Assembly: GCA_016936395.1 (NCBI GenBank) | Contig: JAFGXY010000008.1 | Span: 1 to 36,846, forward strand | Origin: Paracoccaceae bacterium | Lineage (GTDB): Bacteria > Pseudomonadota > Alphaproteobacteria > Rhodobacterales > Rhodobacteraceae | DNA length: 36,846 nt | Direction: 5' to 3' | Shown: positions 8,328-16,899 of the stretch, piece after piece | How positions within the stretch are numbered: position 1 is the stretch's first letter | How the letters are laid out: every line of letters starts with the position of its first letter | The notes under the pieces: generated by a model | Seen by the model: only the letters and a program-made list of their open reading frames with translations | Databases searched by the model: none | Told to the model about the DNA's origin: nothing | Made by a program: the position numbers and the translations under genes

Positions 8328-9773
8328 ATGCCCGCCGTGATGATACAGGGGTGTGGGTCGAACGTCGGCAAGTCGATGCTGGTGGCGGGCCTGTGCCGGG
8401 CAGCGGTGCGGCGTGGGCTGAGCGTGGCACCTTTCAAGCCGCAGAACATGTCGAACAACGCGGCCGTCACCATAGATGGGGGCGAGATTGGTCGCGCGCA
8501 GGCGTTGCAGGCGCTGGCCTGCGGACTGGAACCGATGACTGACATGAACCCGGTCCTGTTGAAGCCCGAATCCGAGGTTGGCAGCCAGGTCGTGGTGCAA
8601 GGCCGGCGGATCGCGACAGTCAAGGCGCGTGACTATGCGGCGCTGAAACCCAGCCTGCTGGCACCGGTGCTGGCAAGTTTTCATCGGCTTGCCGAAGGCC
8701 ATGATCTGATCATCGTCGAAGGCGCTGGCAGCCCGGCCGAGGTCAACCTCCGCGCGGGTGACATTGCCAACATGGGCTTTGCACGCGCCGCCGGGGTGCC
8801 GGTGATCTTGACGGGCGATATCGACCGGGGCGGCGTGATCGCCCAGATCGTCGGCACACAGGCAGTCATTGACCCGGACGACGCGGACATGGTTGCGGGG
8901 TTTCTGATCAACAAGTTTCGCGGTGACCCCCGCCTGTTCGACGAAGGCTATCGCATGATTGAGGCGCGCACAGGCTGGCGCGGCTTTGGCGTGGTGCCGT
9001 GGTTCGATCGCGCGCATCTGCTGCCTGCCGAGGATGCGCAGGATATCGGCTCGCGTCCCGTCGGCCGCGGCGTGACAATCGCCTGTCTGGAACTGTCGCG
9101 GATTGCTAATTTCGACGACCTTGACCCGCTGGCCGCCGAACCGGGTGTGCGGCTTGTGATGGTGCGGCCCGGTCAGCCGATCCCGGCCGAGGCGCAACTG
9201 GTGATCCTGCCGGGTTCAAAGTCGACGCGCGGCGATCTGGCGTTTCTGCGTGCACAGGGCTGGGATATCGATCTTGCCGCACATGTGCGGCGGGGCGGGC
9301 ATGTCCTGGGCATCTGTGGCGGTTATCAGATGCTGGGCCAACTGGTGTCGGACCCCGATGGCGTCGAAGGACCGGCAGGGCAGACCGCGGGTCTGGGCCA
9401 CCTGGACGTGACCACCATGATGACACCTGACAAACGGCTGGCCCGGGTGCAAGCGGTGCATGTGCAGACAGGCCTGGCAGTCGAGGGCTATGAAATCCAC
9501 ATCGGCCGCACCTCTGGGCCAGACTGTGTCCGCGCCTTTGCCCGGGTTGAGGACCGCAGCGAAGGCGCCAGCAGTGCGGACGGGCGGATTGTTGGCAGCT
9601 ACCTGCACGGCCTGTTCGCATCAGATGAATTTCGTGCCGCCTATCTGTCGCGGCTTGGCGTGGCGGTTACAGAACGGTCACATGCGGCCACAGTCGACGC
9701 CACGCTTGACGCGCTGGCCGACCATGTTGAAGCGCATGTCGATGTATGCGCCCTGTTGGCCTGTGCACGTTGA
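8328..9773 (+). CDS. cobQ: Cobyric acid synthase
   Basis: The 481-residue glutamine-dependent amidotransferase amidates side chains b, d, e and g of adenosylcobyrinic a,c-diamide to cobyric acid. The N-terminal ATP-dependent synthetase domain begins [18 protein letters not shown] and includes [10 protein letters not shown] and [13 protein letters not shown]. The C-terminal class-I glutaminase-like domain has the nucleophile Cys in [10 protein letters not shown], followed by the YEIHIGRT and GSYLHGLF histidine motifs. Length is normal for CobQ/CbiP. It is seven bases downstream of cobO, presumably co-transcribed, and converges on bluB with 77 bases between them. Confidence 0.97.
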   Translation: MPAVMIQGCGSNVGKSMLVAGLCRAAVRRGLSVAPFKPQNMSNNAAVTIDGGEIGRAQALQALACGLEPMTDMNPVLLKPESEVGSQVVVQGRRIATVKARDYAALKPSLLAPVLASFHRLAEGHDLIIVEGAGSPAEVNLRAGDIANMGFARAAGVPVILTGDIDRGGVIAQIVGTQAVIDPDDADMVAGFLINKFRGDPRLFDEGYRMIEARTGWRGFGVVPWFDRAHLLPAEDAQDIGSRPVGRGVTIACLELSRIANFDDLDPLAAEPGVRLVMVRPGQPIPAEAQLVILPGSKSTRGDLAFLRAQGWDIDLAAHVRRGGHVLGICGGYQMLGQLVSDPDGVEGPAGQTAGLGHLDVTTMMTPDKRLARVQAVHVQTGLAVEGYEIHIGRTSGPDCVRAFARVEDRSEGASSADGRIVGSYLHGLFASDEFRAAYLSRLGVAVTERSHAATVDATLDALADHVEAHVDVCALLACAR

Positions 9774-9850
9774 GGCTGTTGCTTGATACTGGCGCAAGCC
9801 TTCAATCACCGGGGCCACAGCGTGACCAGGGGCGCAACTGCTGCCGCCGC

Positions 9851-10782
<932 letters not shown>

Positions 10783-10988
10783 TTCATGGCATACGGGCTT
10801 GCCGACAGGTATGCAATGATTTTGCTATCCAACCTCGATGTCGCACCAGAATACCGATTGTGGGCAATCTTTACCTGATCCTCGCCTCGGCAAACGTCGC
10901 CATACCGTCACGGCAGGCCGCCGGTTATAAGGATCGACTTTGTCATGCGGACGTGAGAAGGCAGACTTGCCCCGACCTGGACACCGCC

Positions 10989-11570
10989 ATGCTGCCTCTT
11001 GCCGCTGATGAACTTGTTCTGATCCGCCCTGCGCCATCCGAGGCCAGAGGGCGGCTTTGCGGGCGGCGCGACGTTCCGGCGCGGTTTGACGACGGGGCGG
11101 CGCTTAGACGGATTGCCTTGGCGCTCGCCGGGGTGCGCGACGTGGTGACAAGTCCTGCGCTTCGTTGCCGACAAACGGCTGCCGCGGTTTTTCCAAGGCA
11201 TGCGCCGATCACGGACGAACGGTTTTGGGAACAGGATTTCGGTGCCGAAGAGGGTATGGCCTATGCCGATCTTCCCGACCTTGGGCGACTGGCGCGCACG
11301 GCCCTTGCCGCGCGCCGCGCACTTGGCGGCGAAAGCTTTGCCGACATGGTCACGCGGGTGATCCATGCGTTGAACGCGCTGGCGGCGCGCGCGCAAAGCG
11401 CGGTGCCGATCGCCGTCGTCGCGCATGCCGGAACTGTGCGCGCGGGGCTTGCGCTGGCACTGGACGCAATGCCCGCAGCGCTTGCCTTTGAAATCGCGCC
11501 CTTGTCTGTTACCCGCTTGCGCTGCCTTGACGGCGCGTTTTCGGTCATCTGCGTCAACTGCGATTCTTAA
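10989..11570 (+). CDS. Histidine phosphatase family protein (alpha-ribazole phosphatase-like), catalytic His replaced by Pro
   Basis: This 193-residue protein resembles the alpha-ribazole-5'-phosphate phosphatases found in cobalamin clusters. The family's catalytic RH(G/A) motif aligns with LIRPAPSEARGRLCGRRDVP, so codon 14 (CCT, 11028-11030) gives Pro where the phospho-accepting His should be. The rest of the active site looks intact: the TSPALRCRQTA arginine segment, an acidic EQDFGAEEG stretch, and the second histidine in VVAHAGTVRAG. The ATG at 10989 is chosen because it sits just before the core, though its ribosome site is weak. It lies three bases before the PduX-like gene. The enzyme may be inactive, or this could be a base-calling error. 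Confidence 0.8.
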   Translation: MLPLAADELVLIRPAPSEARGRLCGRRDVPARFDDGAALRRIALALAGVRDVVTSPALRCRQTAAAVFPRHAPITDERFWEQDFGAEEGMAYADLPDLGRLARTALAARRALGGESFADMVTRVIHALNALAARAQSAVPIAVVAHAGTVRAGLALALDAMPAALAFEIAPLSVTRLRCLDGAFSVICVNCDS

Positions 11571-11573
11571 GAC

Positions 11574-12365
11574 ATGGTGTTTGTCGCGGGGCATTTCGGC
11601 GAGTGGATACAAGGTCTTGCAAGGCCCTTGTCCGAAGTTGCACTGGTGACGCTCTTTTGCCCGGAACGCGGCGTTTCCGTGATTTGGGACGACGCGCCAG
11701 AGTTTGCGATTGCGGATCCTGCGGGTCTGGTCGATCGCGCGCGCGCCGAAGTTTTCCTGCGCGCCGTTGGGCGCCCCGTGCGCGGCAAGATCACGGTGAC
11801 CCCCGACTTGCCCCCCGGCGGAGGCGCGGGCATATCGACCGCCGCCTTTGTGGCCTTGGCACGCGCAGTCTGTGCGCCCGAGGACCGGATCGCCCCGGCC
11901 TGCCTGCTGGTCGAGGGCGCGGTTGATCCATTGATGCTGGCCCGCCCCGACAGCGTTCTTTGGGCCTCGCGGTCGGCGCGTGTTCTGGACCGGATGCCGC
12001 CGCCCCCCCGGGCCGAGATTGTGGCCGGCTTCTTTGGCCTGCCCGAAAGAACAGACCCCGCCGACCGACGTTTCCCTCGGGCAGATGATCTGTTTGCAGA
12101 TTGGGTGCGGGGCCCAGACCTGCCGGTGGCCGCACGCCTTGCCAGCCTTTCTGCCACGCGATGCACAGCCCTGCGCGGCCCACAGGACGACCCGACGCCT
12201 GCACTTGCTGCGCGGCTTGGCGCGCTTGGCTGGGCGCGGGCGCATACCGGCTCAGCACGGGCGCTGATCTTTCCGCCGGGTGGCGCGCCCGGCGGGGCCG
12301 AAACGACGTTGTCCGACGCCGGGTTTGCGCATGTTCTGCGCTTTGCGACGGGGGGGCGGACATGA
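11574..12365 (+). CDS. GHMP kinase, PduX-like (probable L-threonine kinase)
   Basis: The 263-residue protein starts with GHFGEWIQG, matching the G-x-x-GE-x-QG start of PduX-type GHMP kinases. It carries the glycine-rich ATP motif LPPGGGAGISTAAFVAL near residues 80-96. PduX phosphorylates L-threonine to give O-phospho-threonine, the precursor decarboxylated by CobC/CobD for the aminopropanol arm. It is slightly shorter than enterobacterial PduX (about 300). Its neighbours cbiB (four-base overlap) and cobC use the product directly, which supports the role. Substrate specificity cannot be read from sequence; another GHMP substrate is possible but unlikely here. Confidence 0.82.
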   Translation: MVFVAGHFGEWIQGLARPLSEVALVTLFCPERGVSVIWDDAPEFAIADPAGLVDRARAEVFLRAVGRPVRGKITVTPDLPPGGGAGISTAAFVALARAVCAPEDRIAPACLLVEGAVDPLMLARPDSVLWASRSARVLDRMPPPPRAEIVAGFFGLPERTDPADRRFPRADDLFADWVRGPDLPVAARLASLSATRCTALRGPQDDPTPALAARLGALGWARAHTGSARALIFPPGGAPGGAETTLSDAGFAHVLRFATGGRT

Positions 12366-13297
12366 GTTTCGCCGGGCTGATGGCGCTGGCACTTGCAATC
12401 GACGCAGCGCTTGGCTGGCCGGGTCGCGTTTACGCAAGGATCGGTCACCCGGTGACCTGGATCGGCACCTTGGTCACGGCCTTCGAGAGGCGATGGAACC
12501 ATGGCGGGACAGCGCGGCGACGGGCCATGGGTGCCCTTTGCGTGCTGGTCGTGACAGGCGCGGCCGTTGCGCCTGCCTGGGCGGCGCAGGCGCTGCTACC
12601 AGGCGGGGTTTGGGGCATGATCCTGGGCGCGCTGCTGGCTTGGCCGCTGGTCGCGGCCCGGTCGCTGCATGACCATGTCGCGGCGGTTGCGCGGCCCCTC
12701 GCCGCCCGAGATCTGGACGCGGCGCGGGACGCCGTTGCCATGATCGTTGGCCGTGACCCTGCCCGGTTGGATGCGGCAGGCGTGACGCGGGCCGCTTTGG
12801 AAAGCCTGTCGGAAAACGCATCGGATGGCGTGATCGCGCCGTTGTTCTGGGGCGCGTTGGCGGGTCTGCCCGGGATCGCAGTCTATAAGGCACTCAACAC
12901 GATGGACTCGATGATCGGCCACCGCAACGACCGCTACGAGGATTTCGGCAAGGTGGCGGCGCGGCTGGACGACCTGGTCAATCTGGTTCCGGCGCGGCTG
13001 ACAGGGCTTGCCATCGCCTTGACGTGCGCGCGGCCCGGTGCCGCGATCGCCGTCATGCTGCGCGATGCCCGCAAGCATCGTTCGCCGAATGCGGGCTGGC
13101 CGGAAGCCGCGATGGCCGGCGCATTGGCCATCCGCCTTTCGGGGCCGCGCATCTATGGCGACCGTGTCGCCAACGAGCCATGGCTGAATCCGGGTGCCCC
13201 CGACCCCGCACCCAACGACCTGTCACGCGGTCTTGCATCATATGTGCGCGCCGTGATCTTGTGTGGTGCGGGGCTTTGCGCTCTGGCGCTGATCTGA
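12362..13297 (+). CDS. cbiB: Adenosylcobinamide-phosphate synthase (CbiB/CobD)
   Basis: This 311-residue integral membrane protein attaches the (R)-1-amino-2-propanol phosphate arm to adenosylcobyric acid. Family signatures are IGHPVTWIGTL near the N-terminus, LESLSENASDGVIAPLFW in the centre, NTMDSMIGHRNDRYEDFG, and SPNAGWPEAAMAGAL toward the C-terminus. About five hydrophobic segments are visible. Its ATG overlaps the PduX-like stop as ATGA and cobC follows after nine bases. In Pseudomonas nomenclature the same protein is called CobD, which conflicts with the Salmonella CobD decarboxylase. Confidence 0.95.
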   Translation: MSFAGLMALALAIDAALGWPGRVYARIGHPVTWIGTLVTAFERRWNHGGTARRRAMGALCVLVVTGAAVAPAWAAQALLPGGVWGMILGALLAWPLVAARSLHDHVAAVARPLAARDLDAARDAVAMIVGRDPARLDAAGVTRAALESLSENASDGVIAPLFWGALAGLPGIAVYKALNTMDSMIGHRNDRYEDFGKVAARLDDLVNLVPARLTGLAIALTCARPGAAIAVMLRDARKHRSPNAGWPEAAMAGALAIRLSGPRIYGDRVANEPWLNPGAPDPAPNDLSRGLASYVRAVILCGAGLCALALI

Positions 13298-13306
13298 GGA
13301 ACGACG

Positions 13307-14320
13307 ATGCGAGACCATGGCGGTGATCTGGATAGGGCGCGGGCCCTGTATGGCGGGACGGACTGGATAGATCTTTCGACCGGGATCAATCGGGTGCCCT
13401 ATCCGGTAACGGCGCTGACGCCCCATGCATGGGCAGCTTTACCCATGGCGCGCGATCTGGAGGCGCTGGAACAGGCGGCGGGGCGCGCCTTTGGCACGGC
13501 AGGGACGGTCGTTGCGCTGCCGGGAGCGCAGGCGGCGATCCAGCTTCTGCCCCGTCTTGATCGACCCGGCCGGGCCGCCGTCCTTGTACCCAGCTACAAC
13601 GAGCACGCCGCAGCCCTCGCAGCGCAGGGCTGGGCCGTAGAGGCCGCGCCCGACATCGCGGCCATGGCGGGGGCCGACCTTGCGGTGGTGGTAAACCCCA
13701 ATAACCCGGACGGGCGCTGCTGGGCACCGGCAACGCTGGCCGAGCTTGCCGGGCGTGTGGGGCGGCTGATCGTGGACGAAAGCTTTGGCGATGCCGATCC
13801 GTCACTTTCCCTTGCGCCTGCCCTGCCGGTTCTGGGTGAGCGCGTGGTCATCCTGCGCTCTTTTGGCAAGTTCTATGGCCTTGGGGGCGTGCGGCTGGGC
13901 TTTGCGCTGGCCGGTCCCGAAACGGCGGCGCGGCTGCGCGTATTGGCAGGACCATGGGCCGTCGGTGGTCCGGCCATTGCCATTGGTCATGCAGCCTATT
14001 GCGACGCAGAATGGCAGGCCAGGACCGCAGCGCGGCTCTGCGACGACTCTGCCCGACTGCAGGCCTATGTTGCCGCAGCAGGATGGCCCGCGATCGGCGC
14101 AACCCCGCTGTTTGTCACTGTCGAAACAGGCGATGCACGCGCCGCGCAAGACCGGCTTGCGCGTGCCCGGATCTGGACCCGCGCCTTTCCCTACAGCACG
14201 GGCTGGTTGCGGCTGGGCTTGCCGGGCAACCGGGATGAATGGGAACGGCTGGTGGTGGCACTGTCGGTCGGTGGTCAAGCAGTGTTGCACAATTCTGACC
14301 GTGCCAAATTCTCGACCTGA
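13307..14320 (+). CDS. cobC: Threonine-phosphate decarboxylase, C-terminus altered by IS remnant
   Basis: A PLP-dependent class-I/II aminotransferase-fold enzyme that decarboxylates L-threonine O-3-phosphate to aminopropanol phosphate for CbiB. Motifs are DLSTGINRVPYP at the N-terminus, VVNPNNPDGR, LIVDESFGD, and SFGKFYGLGGVRLGF with the PLP Lys at residue 188. Up to about WERLVVALS (near 14263) the sequence looks native. The last 15-18 residues, SVGGQAVLHNSDRAKFST, lie in DNA continuous with the IS scar and are probably not original. The core is complete, so activity may be retained. It follows cbiB by nine bases. An alternative reading is a native stop lost by the insertion with readthrough into IS DNA. 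Confidence 0.9.
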   Translation: MRDHGGDLDRARALYGGTDWIDLSTGINRVPYPVTALTPHAWAALPMARDLEALEQAAGRAFGTAGTVVALPGAQAAIQLLPRLDRPGRAAVLVPSYNEHAAALAAQGWAVEAAPDIAAMAGADLAVVVNPNNPDGRCWAPATLAELAGRVGRLIVDESFGDADPSLSLAPALPVLGERVVILRSFGKFYGLGGVRLGFALAGPETAARLRVLAGPWAVGGPAIAIGHAAYCDAEWQARTAARLCDDSARLQAYVAAAGWPAIGATPLFVTVETGDARAAQDRLARARIWTRAFPYSTGWLRLGLPGNRDEWERLVVALSVGGQAVLHNSDRAKFST

Positions 14321-14330
14321 AATTCGTGGA

Positions 14331-14750
14331 CAGACCTGCTCTCGTTTCAGCCACTGGATAACGCTTTCAGCGACCGCGTTGTCATGGCGATTGCCGCGCT
14401 GGCTCATGCCGGGTTCCAGGTTTTACTGGCAGAGAAACGTCTGCCACACCTGACTGGTGAACTAGGAACCTTGATCGGAATTGCACCATGATCTGGCCAA
14501 TGGGCTTTCGGAGCCAGACTGCCATCACCAGGGCCTGTATGGCCAGGTCCGTGGTCATGCGGGACGGGGCGGTCCAGCCGACAACCCGGTGCGAAAACAG
14601 ATCCATGACGACGCACAAGTACAGCCAGCCTTCATGGGTCTTGCTGTACGTGATGTCGGTCACCCAGACTTGGTCAGGTGCCGCCGCTTCGAACCTTTGT
14701 TCCAGCCTGTTCTCGGCAACCACCGCGACCGTTCCTGCCTGCGTCCCCAG
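14331..14750 (-). pseudogene. IS3-family transposase orfB remnant (frameshifted, truncated)
   Basis: Read on the minus strand, 14720-14490 encodes [35 protein letters not shown] and [13 protein letters not shown], the rve/DDE integrase core of IS3 orfB with its first catalytic Asp. Near 14480 one extra base shifts the frame: the expected HSDQGSQFTS box appears as NSDQGS, then an in-frame TAG, then [12 protein letters not shown], then TAA. The frame recovers with [19 protein letters not shown], holding the catalytic Glu, before breaking off after LKREQV. The N-terminal third of orfB and all of orfA are missing, and no terminal inverted repeats are evident. The element is dead. Confidence 0.85.
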
Positions 14751-14755
14751 TGGAC

Positions 14756-14902
14756 ATGCGCACCTATGCGGATCTGATCCGGGCGGACTTCGACGCCTAC
14801 ATCGCCGATGTGCAGGACGACTTCCGCTGCCTCGGCGGGGAACGCGCGCGGGCTTTTGTCGAAGCCAGGGACCTAAGCACTGAAAATGGGCGAACTCATT
14901 AA
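14756..14902 (+). CDS. Orphan 48-codon frame, probable gene fragment
   Basis: Immediately right of the IS remnant a plus-strand frame reads [20 protein letters not shown], then [19 protein letters not shown], and ends after LSTENGRTH. Its amphipathic, acidic composition and codon usage look genuinely coding rather than shadow-like. I do not recognise the family. With no upstream ribosome site (the ATG abuts IS DNA) and an abrupt end, it is most likely the surviving N-terminal piece of a gene cut by rearrangement at the scar. Confidence 0.35.
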   Translation: MRTYADLIRADFDAYIADVQDDFRCLGGERARAFVEARDLSTENGRTH

Positions 14903-15197
14903 GGCGCTCGAGTAGCTGATTTTTTGGTTGTGAAATCAGTCAGATGCACCCTATTTCCCGCAGCGGACGTAGCCTCAGCCGGATCACATTTCTGGACTTC
15001 GCCCAGGAAGTTTCTGGCCGGCAAAGGATTGCTACTCCGCATAGGCGGGCCGAGCTTGGGCTTCGGAAGTGCGCGCCGGTGTCGGTGTCATATGACCCGT
15101 CTCTCTGGTCCAGCAAGAGAACAACTCTGAACAGGAAAAACACGAAGAAAGGCTGGCCAGACATCCAAGCCTAATCATCGGCAACACGTTTATGATT
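14903..15197. other. Non-coding, more AT-rich scar DNA
   Basis: About 295 bases between the orphan frame and the next gene. Base composition is visibly lower in GC than the flanks (for example the TGATTTTTTGGTTGTGAAAT stretch near 14918). Two short frames cover it in opposite directions (14940-15164 minus, 14944-15174 plus), but neither shows a recognisable motif or a ribosome site. I see no hairpin terminator, tRNA or attachment site. It is best regarded as debris of earlier insertions. Confidence 0.5.
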
Positions 15198-15437
15198 TCA
15201 TGTCTTCATTTCGGGCGGTTTCGGGCCGGACGGTCGCCGCGCGGATCGCAGCACGGCCAGGATCAGGACGCCGAGGCAGCCGACCAGCAAGAGGCCGCCC
15301 CCGGCCAGCGGCGGCAGGTTCGCGGCGTGGATCAGACCGGCCGCGCCGGCCACCACGGACAGGATCGCGGCCGAAAGACGCGCATCGCCCAGGAACATGC
15401 CGGTCAGTTCGGCGACGACATCGTTCAGCAGGGTCAT
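15198..15437 (-). CDS. Small two-TM membrane protein, unknown function
   Basis: This 79-residue protein starts MTLLNDVVAELTGMFLGD at an ATG (15437-15435) that overlaps the stop of the COG4280 gene as ATGA, indicating translational coupling. Two hydrophobic segments are visible (about residues 21-40 and 43-63), followed by a basic, proline-containing tail. I do not recognise the family. Its coupling to COG4280 suggests an accessory subunit, but that is inference. The frame is open further upstream to 15710, but there it only shadows the preceding gene. Confidence 0.7.
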   Translation of the reverse strand: MTLLNDVVAELTGMFLGDARLSAAILSVVAGAAGLIHAANLPPLAGGGLLLVGCLGVLILAVLRSARRPSGPKPPEMKT

Positions 15438-16183
15438 GGCGTGGTCTCCGGTTGCAGGGCGCGGGCAAGCCGGGCGGCCAGCAGCCCTGCGCCGAAAAAC
15501 AGCGCCGCAAAGACGAGCAGCGCCAGGTCCGCCCCCGGCCAGTCCACCCCCAGCCCCTCGCCGGTCCAGAACACACCGAAGGCCGACAGCATCACGCCGA
15601 CGCCGAATTTCAGGCTGTTCTCGGGCACGCGCGCCAGCGGGCGGTGCAGGATTGCCCCGACCACCAGCACCAGCGCGCAGGCCGCGAGCGCACCAAGGCT
15701 TGCGGGCCACAGCAGCCCCCGCCCGGCGCCCACGGCGATCACGATGAAGACGACCTCCAGCCCCTCGAGCAGCACCGCCTTGAAGGCGGTCATGCCCGCG
15801 ATCCAGTTCAGCGAGGCCGTCCTGCGCCGGGCGTCCGCGCCCAGATGCGCCATCTGCTGGGCGAAGATCGCCGCCTCGTCATGCAGCGGGATCACGCCGC
15901 CCGCGCGAAGTGCGGCCTTGCGCAGCCAGCCGATGCCGAACAGCAAAAGCAGCACGCCGATCACCAGTTGCAGCAGATGCATTGGCACCCGGTCGAGCAA
16001 CGGCCCGAGCGCCAGCACGATCGCCGCAAGCACCCCCAGGGCGGCAGCGGTTCCGAAGACCGCAGGACGCCAGCCGCGCAGCGTCGCGACCACGAGGATG
16101 ATGGTGAAAGCCTCGACCACCTCGACGATCGAGGCGAGAAACGCCGATCCGATCGCCGGGGCCGCAGTTGACCAAGTGACCAT
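15434..16183 (-). CDS. COG4280 family multi-pass membrane protein
   Basis: The 249-residue protein has about six to seven hydrophobic segments. Two of them carry paired acidic residues inside the membrane stretch: SIVEVVEAFTIILVV near the N-terminus and LLEGLEVVFIVIAVG in the second half. This points to an internal duplication, reminiscent of the acidic motifs in membrane metal transporters such as FTR1 (REGLE) or GDT1. I infer a cation transporter, unproven. The start is the ATG at 16183 (MVTWSTAAPA) with GGGGAAG upstream; the open frame extends to 16234 without support. It lies 63 bases after the ChrB-domain gene and overlaps the small TM gene. Confidence 0.8.
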   Translation of the reverse strand: MVTWSTAAPAIGSAFLASIVEVVEAFTIILVVATLRGWRPAVFGTAAALGVLAAIVLALGPLLDRVPMHLLQLVIGVLLLLFGIGWLRKAALRAGGVIPLHDEAAIFAQQMAHLGADARRRTASLNWIAGMTAFKAVLLEGLEVVFIVIAVGAGRGLLWPASLGALAACALVLVVGAILHRPLARVPENSLKFGVGVMLSAFGVFWTGEGLGVDWPGADLALLVFAALFFGAGLLAARLARALQPETTP

Positions 16184-16246
16184 TGCAGACTTCCCCTTTC
16201 CGGCCTGTCCCGGCCGCGTTCCGCCGCCCCGCACCGGGGGCTGCCC

Positions 16247-16789
16247 CTATCCGTTTTCTTCGTGTGCGTCGAACACCCGGCGCGCGTAGTCCTCAAGCAC
16301 CACCGTGCAGCCCCGAAACCGGTCTTCGGCCTCGGCCGCGCGGGTGCCGCCGTAGAAGTCGAGCTTGCGGATCCGTGCCAGCCAGATCTGAAGCTTCTTC
16401 AGGTCGGCGTCGTTTTCCTCAAGCTCGGCATAAGTGTAGTGGCTGGCAGCGATCTCCTTGGCGACGTCGCGTTCGAAATCGTCACACTTGTCGATGAATT
16501 CCTCATAGGCGGCATCGCGGTCCGCGCGAAACCGCGCGACCACCCGCTCCTGCTGAGCGGGGTCAAGCGCCGCGCCCGCGAGCAGGACGCTTTCGCCTGC
16601 GGCCTCGGCGATGTCGTTGGCCAGCATCCGCAGCCGCCGCAGATGATCGTCGCTGCGCGGCAGCAGGCAGACCCCGTTTTGCAAATAGACCGCACCCATG
16701 CCCTTCAGCTTGCGCCAGACCGCCACCCGCCGGGAGGCCGGTTCGGGCGGCACCTTGTAGATCAGCAGAAGCCATGACGCCGGTTGCAT
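16247..16789 (-). CDS. ChrB N-terminal-domain protein
   Basis: The 180-residue protein matches the N-terminal domain of ChrB chromate-resistance regulators: MQPASWLLLIYKVPPEPASR at the start, then VWRKLKGMGAVYLQNGVCLLP, and a mixed-charge helical C-terminal half. Full ChrB proteins are about 300 residues with a C-terminal chromate-sensing domain; that part is absent. No ChrA chromate transporter is nearby, so chromate resistance should not be assumed. The function of stand-alone ChrB-N proteins is unknown to me. The ATG at 16789 is chosen on protein homology; it has no ribosome site and sits just after a promoter-like element, suggesting a leaderless message. The frame is open to 17041 without support. 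Confidence 0.82.
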   Translation of the reverse strand: MQPASWLLLIYKVPPEPASRRVAVWRKLKGMGAVYLQNGVCLLPRSDDHLRRLRMLANDIAEAAGESVLLAGAALDPAQQERVVARFRADRDAAYEEFIDKCDDFERDVAKEIAASHYTYAELEENDADLKKLQIWLARIRKLDFYGGTRAAEAEDRFRGCTVVLEDYARRVFDAHEENG

Positions 16790-16827
16790 GGGGAAACCAT
16801 AATGTAACGATGGTAACAGTATTTCAG
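16790..16827 (-). promoter_or_regulatory. Candidate promoter for the ChrB-N/COG4280 unit
   Basis: On the minus strand CTGAAA (16827-16822) and CATTAT (16804-16799), separated by 17 bases, resemble sigma-70 -35 and -10 boxes, four of six matches each. Only nine bases lie between the -10 and the ATG, so a start at about 16792 would give an almost leaderless transcript. Within the spacer and the edge of the -10 is a direct repeat GTTAC-N4-GTTAC (16817-16804), a possible repressor site. All from inspection. Confidence 0.4.
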
Positions 16828-16899
16828 AAATGACGACGCCAGTAAAGAGCAGGATTGTCTGGATGGACCCTGACCCGCCCCCCCGCGCGCGCGCAGTTC

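Noticed and set aside
10908..12245. 445-codon minus-strand frame opposite the phosphatase and PduX-like genes
   Set aside because: Very basic, cysteine- and glycine-rich antisense composition and no start signal; the plus-strand genes are recognisable and tightly spaced.
15192..16289. 365-codon plus-strand frame opposite the COG4280 and small TM genes
   Set aside because: Ser/Pro/Ala/Arg-rich shadow; the minus strand shows hydrophobic segments, coupled starts and ribosome sites.
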